A stretch of DNA of 64,000 bases, taken from contig NZ_CP032229.1 in the NCBI RefSeq assembly GCF_004328625.1, forward strand, positions 5,952,001 through 6,016,000, written 5' to 3'. Source of the stretch: Streptomyces seoulensis. GTDB lineage: Bacteria; Actinomycetota; Actinomycetes; Streptomycetales; Streptomycetaceae. A program made the translations under genes and the position numbers. Positions 62,628 to 64,000 of the stretch are shown in pieces (position 1 is the first letter of the stretch; each line of letters opens with the position of its first letter). The notes under the pieces were generated by a model. That model did not search any database. It had not been told where the DNA came from and saw nothing but the letters and a program-made list of their open reading frames with translations.

Positions 62628-64000
62628 ATGCCCCCCACCGCACCGCACCCCGAACCCCCCGCACTCACCGGCGTCCCGGTCGTCGACATCTCCGCCACCG
62701 GACCGACCCGCACCCCCATCCAGCAGGTCATGGAGCTGATGCGGACCCACGGACCGGTGCTGGTGCGCCGCCTGCACGGGCGCGACGCCCTCTTCGTAGC
62801 CGACGCCGACCTGATCGCCGACCTCGCCGACGAGGACCGGTTCACCAAGCACATCGGGCCCGCGCTGGAGAACGTGCGCGCCTTCGCCGCCGACGGGCTG
62901 TTCACCGCCTACAACGACGAACCGAACTGGGCCAAGGCCCACGACATCCTGATGCCCGCCTTCGCGCTCGGCTCCATGCGCGCCTACCACCCGGTGATGC
63001 TGAAGGTGGCCCGGCGGCTCATCGAGGCATGGGACCGCTCGGCCCGTACCGGGCAGCCGGTGAACGTCCCCGACGACATGACCCGGATGACGCTCGACAC
63101 CATCGGCCTCGCCGGGTTCGACTACGACTTCGGCTCCTTCGAGCGTGCCGAGCCGCACCCCTTCGTCGAGTCGATGGTGCGCTGCCTCCAGTGGAGCATG
63201 ACCCGCCTGGCCCGCGTGCCGGGCGGCGACTACACCGAGGCGGACGCCGCCTTCCGCGAGGACGCCGACTTCCTCGCCGGAGTCGTGGACGAGGTCATCG
63301 CCGCCCGCACCGGCACCGACCAGAGCGAGGCCACCGACCTGCTCGGGCTGATGCTCACCGCCCAGCACCCCACCGACGGCACCACCCTGGACCTGGCGAA
63401 CATCCGCAACCAGGTCATCACCTTCCTCATCGCCGGCCACGAGACCACCTCCGGCGCGATGTCCTTCGCCCTGTACTACCTGGCCAAGCACCCCACCGCG
63501 CTCCGCATGGTCCAGCGCGAGGCCGACGCCCTGTGGGGCGACACCGCCGACCCCGAGCCGTCCTACGACGACATCGGCAGGCTCACCTACACCCGGCAGG
63601 TGCTCAACGAGGCGCTCCGGCTGTGGCCGACCGCCGCCGCCTTCAGCCGGGAGGCCCGCGAGGACACCCTGCTCGGCGGGCGGGTCCCGCTGCGCGCCGG
63701 ACAGGCGGTCAGCGTGCTGGTGCCGATGCTGCACCGCCAGCCCGTCTGGGGCGACAACCCCGAGCTGTTCGACCCCGACCGCTTCACCGCCGAGGCCGAG
63801 GCGGCCCGCCCGGTGCACGCCTTCAAGCCCTTCGGCACCGGTGAACGCGCCTGCATCGGGCGACAGTTCGCACTGCACGAGGCGACCATGCTGCTCGCCA
63901 TGCTGGTCCACCGCTACCGGCTGCACGACCACGCCGACTACGCGCTGGACATCAAGGAGACCCTCACCCTCAAGCCCGAGGGCTTCACCCTCACCCTGAC
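62628..64000 (+). CDS. Cytochrome P450, CYP102-like, 3' end outside window
   Basis: 457 codons visible with no stop to the window end. I-helix ITFLIAGHETTSGAMSFALY, ExxR in VLNEALRLWP, heme loop FKPFGTGERACIGRQFALHE. It is clearly paralogous to the P450 at 54436-55950. The last visible residues, DIKETLTLKPEGF, match the end of the P450-BM3 heme domain almost exactly (KETLTLKPEGF), so the reading frame could continue into a BM3-type reductase domain, which would make it self-sufficient. The ATG at 62628 gives MPPTAPHPEPPALTG. Regulation by the divergent PAS-LuxR is likely. Confidence 0.95.
   Translation, partial: MPPTAPHPEPPALTGVPVVDISATGPTRTPIQQVMELMRTHGPVLVRRLHGRDALFVADADLIADLADEDRFTKHIGPALENVRAFAADGLFTAYNDEPNWAKAHDILMPAFALGSMRAYHPVMLKVARRLIEAWDRSARTGQPVNVPDDMTRMTLDTIGLAGFDYDFGSFERAEPHPFVESMVRCLQWSMTRLARVPGGDYTEADAAFREDADFLAGVVDEVIAARTGTDQSEATDLLGLMLTAQHPTDGTTLDLANIRNQVITFLIAGHETTSGAMSFALYYLAKHPTALRMVQREADALWGDTADPEPSYDDIGRLTYTRQVLNEALRLWPTAAAFSREAREDTLLGGRVPLRAGQAVSVLVPMLHRQPVWGDNPELFDPDRFTAEAEAARPVHAFKPFGTGERACIGRQFALHEATMLLAMLVHRYRLHDHADYALDIKETLTLKPEGFTLTL

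Noticed and set aside
61761..63932. Minus-strand 723-codon frame extending the PAS-LuxR gene
   Set aside because: Only the first 645 bp from 61761 carry PAS and GerE motifs, with a good ribosome-binding site at 62405. The rest is antisense to the P450.

Overview
The window is about 64 kb of a very GC-rich actinobacterial chromosome, almost certainly Streptomyces. The genes show strong G/C third-position bias, frequent GTG starts and stop-start overlaps. Streptomyces-type families are abundant: a SigB/F/G-like stress sigma factor, many TetR regulators, a STAS-domain protein, XRE/DUF5753 and DUF4287 remnants, a PAS-LuxR regulator, and CYP102-like P450s. The many broken genes, MITEs, a dead IS and deletion-type junctions suggest a variable chromosomal region, possibly an arm. 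The arm placement is inference. No tRNA, rRNA or CRISPR array was seen.

Layout. 1-6 kb: two aldo/keto reductases, a TetR/SDR divergent pair, the stress sigma factor, and a TetR/quinone-oxidoreductase divergent pair. 6.3-10.4 kb: a tightly packed MMPL exporter / histidine kinase / response regulator operon. 10.4-15.8 kb: a lipoprotein, an rRNA methyltransferase gene carrying two in-frame MITEs, a STAS protein, a decayed group of secreted Ig-like/IPT genes, and a cold-shock gene. 16-29.6 kb: hydrolases, an MFS/HxlR pair, a deletion scar (DUF885 / SpoIIE phosphatase), a possible secreted toxin/immunity pair, a secreted seven-repeat propeller protein, two TetR genes, and a luciferase-like oxidoreductase. 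29.6-38 kb: a decay zone with remnants of a lipoprotein paralogue, an XRE regulator, a DUF4287 protein, an integrase, an MFS pump and an IS5-type transposase. Interspersed are an intact Ser/Thr kinase, PPK2 and an AraC regulator. 38.5-44.3 kb: a 1775-residue secreted RHS protein with a CdiA-like nuclease tip and an adjacent candidate immunity gene.

45-54 kb is orderly: pirin, proC, an OpuC-type osmoprotectant importer (two permeases and a binding protein on +), and on - a lutA-lutB-lutC operon whose fourth coupled gene is the importer ATPase. proC with the osmolyte importer suggests an osmotic-stress theme. 54-64 kb: a P450/TetR pair, an iron-box-controlled heme/iron gene, a Tat-exported lactonase-fold protein, a FUSC transporter, an FBP-type zinc-finger protein, and a PAS-LuxR regulator divergent from a second CYP102-like P450. 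That P450 runs off the window exactly where the P450-BM3 heme domain ends.

The most unusual observations are two adjacent MITEs (162 and 204 bp, both multiples of three) that add 122 open codons inside a methyltransferase; the RHS toxin tip with a GC drop; the secreted-protein/partner pair at 21.2-22.0 kb; the splitting of the OpuC importer across two operons; and a 19-bp DtxR-type iron box.
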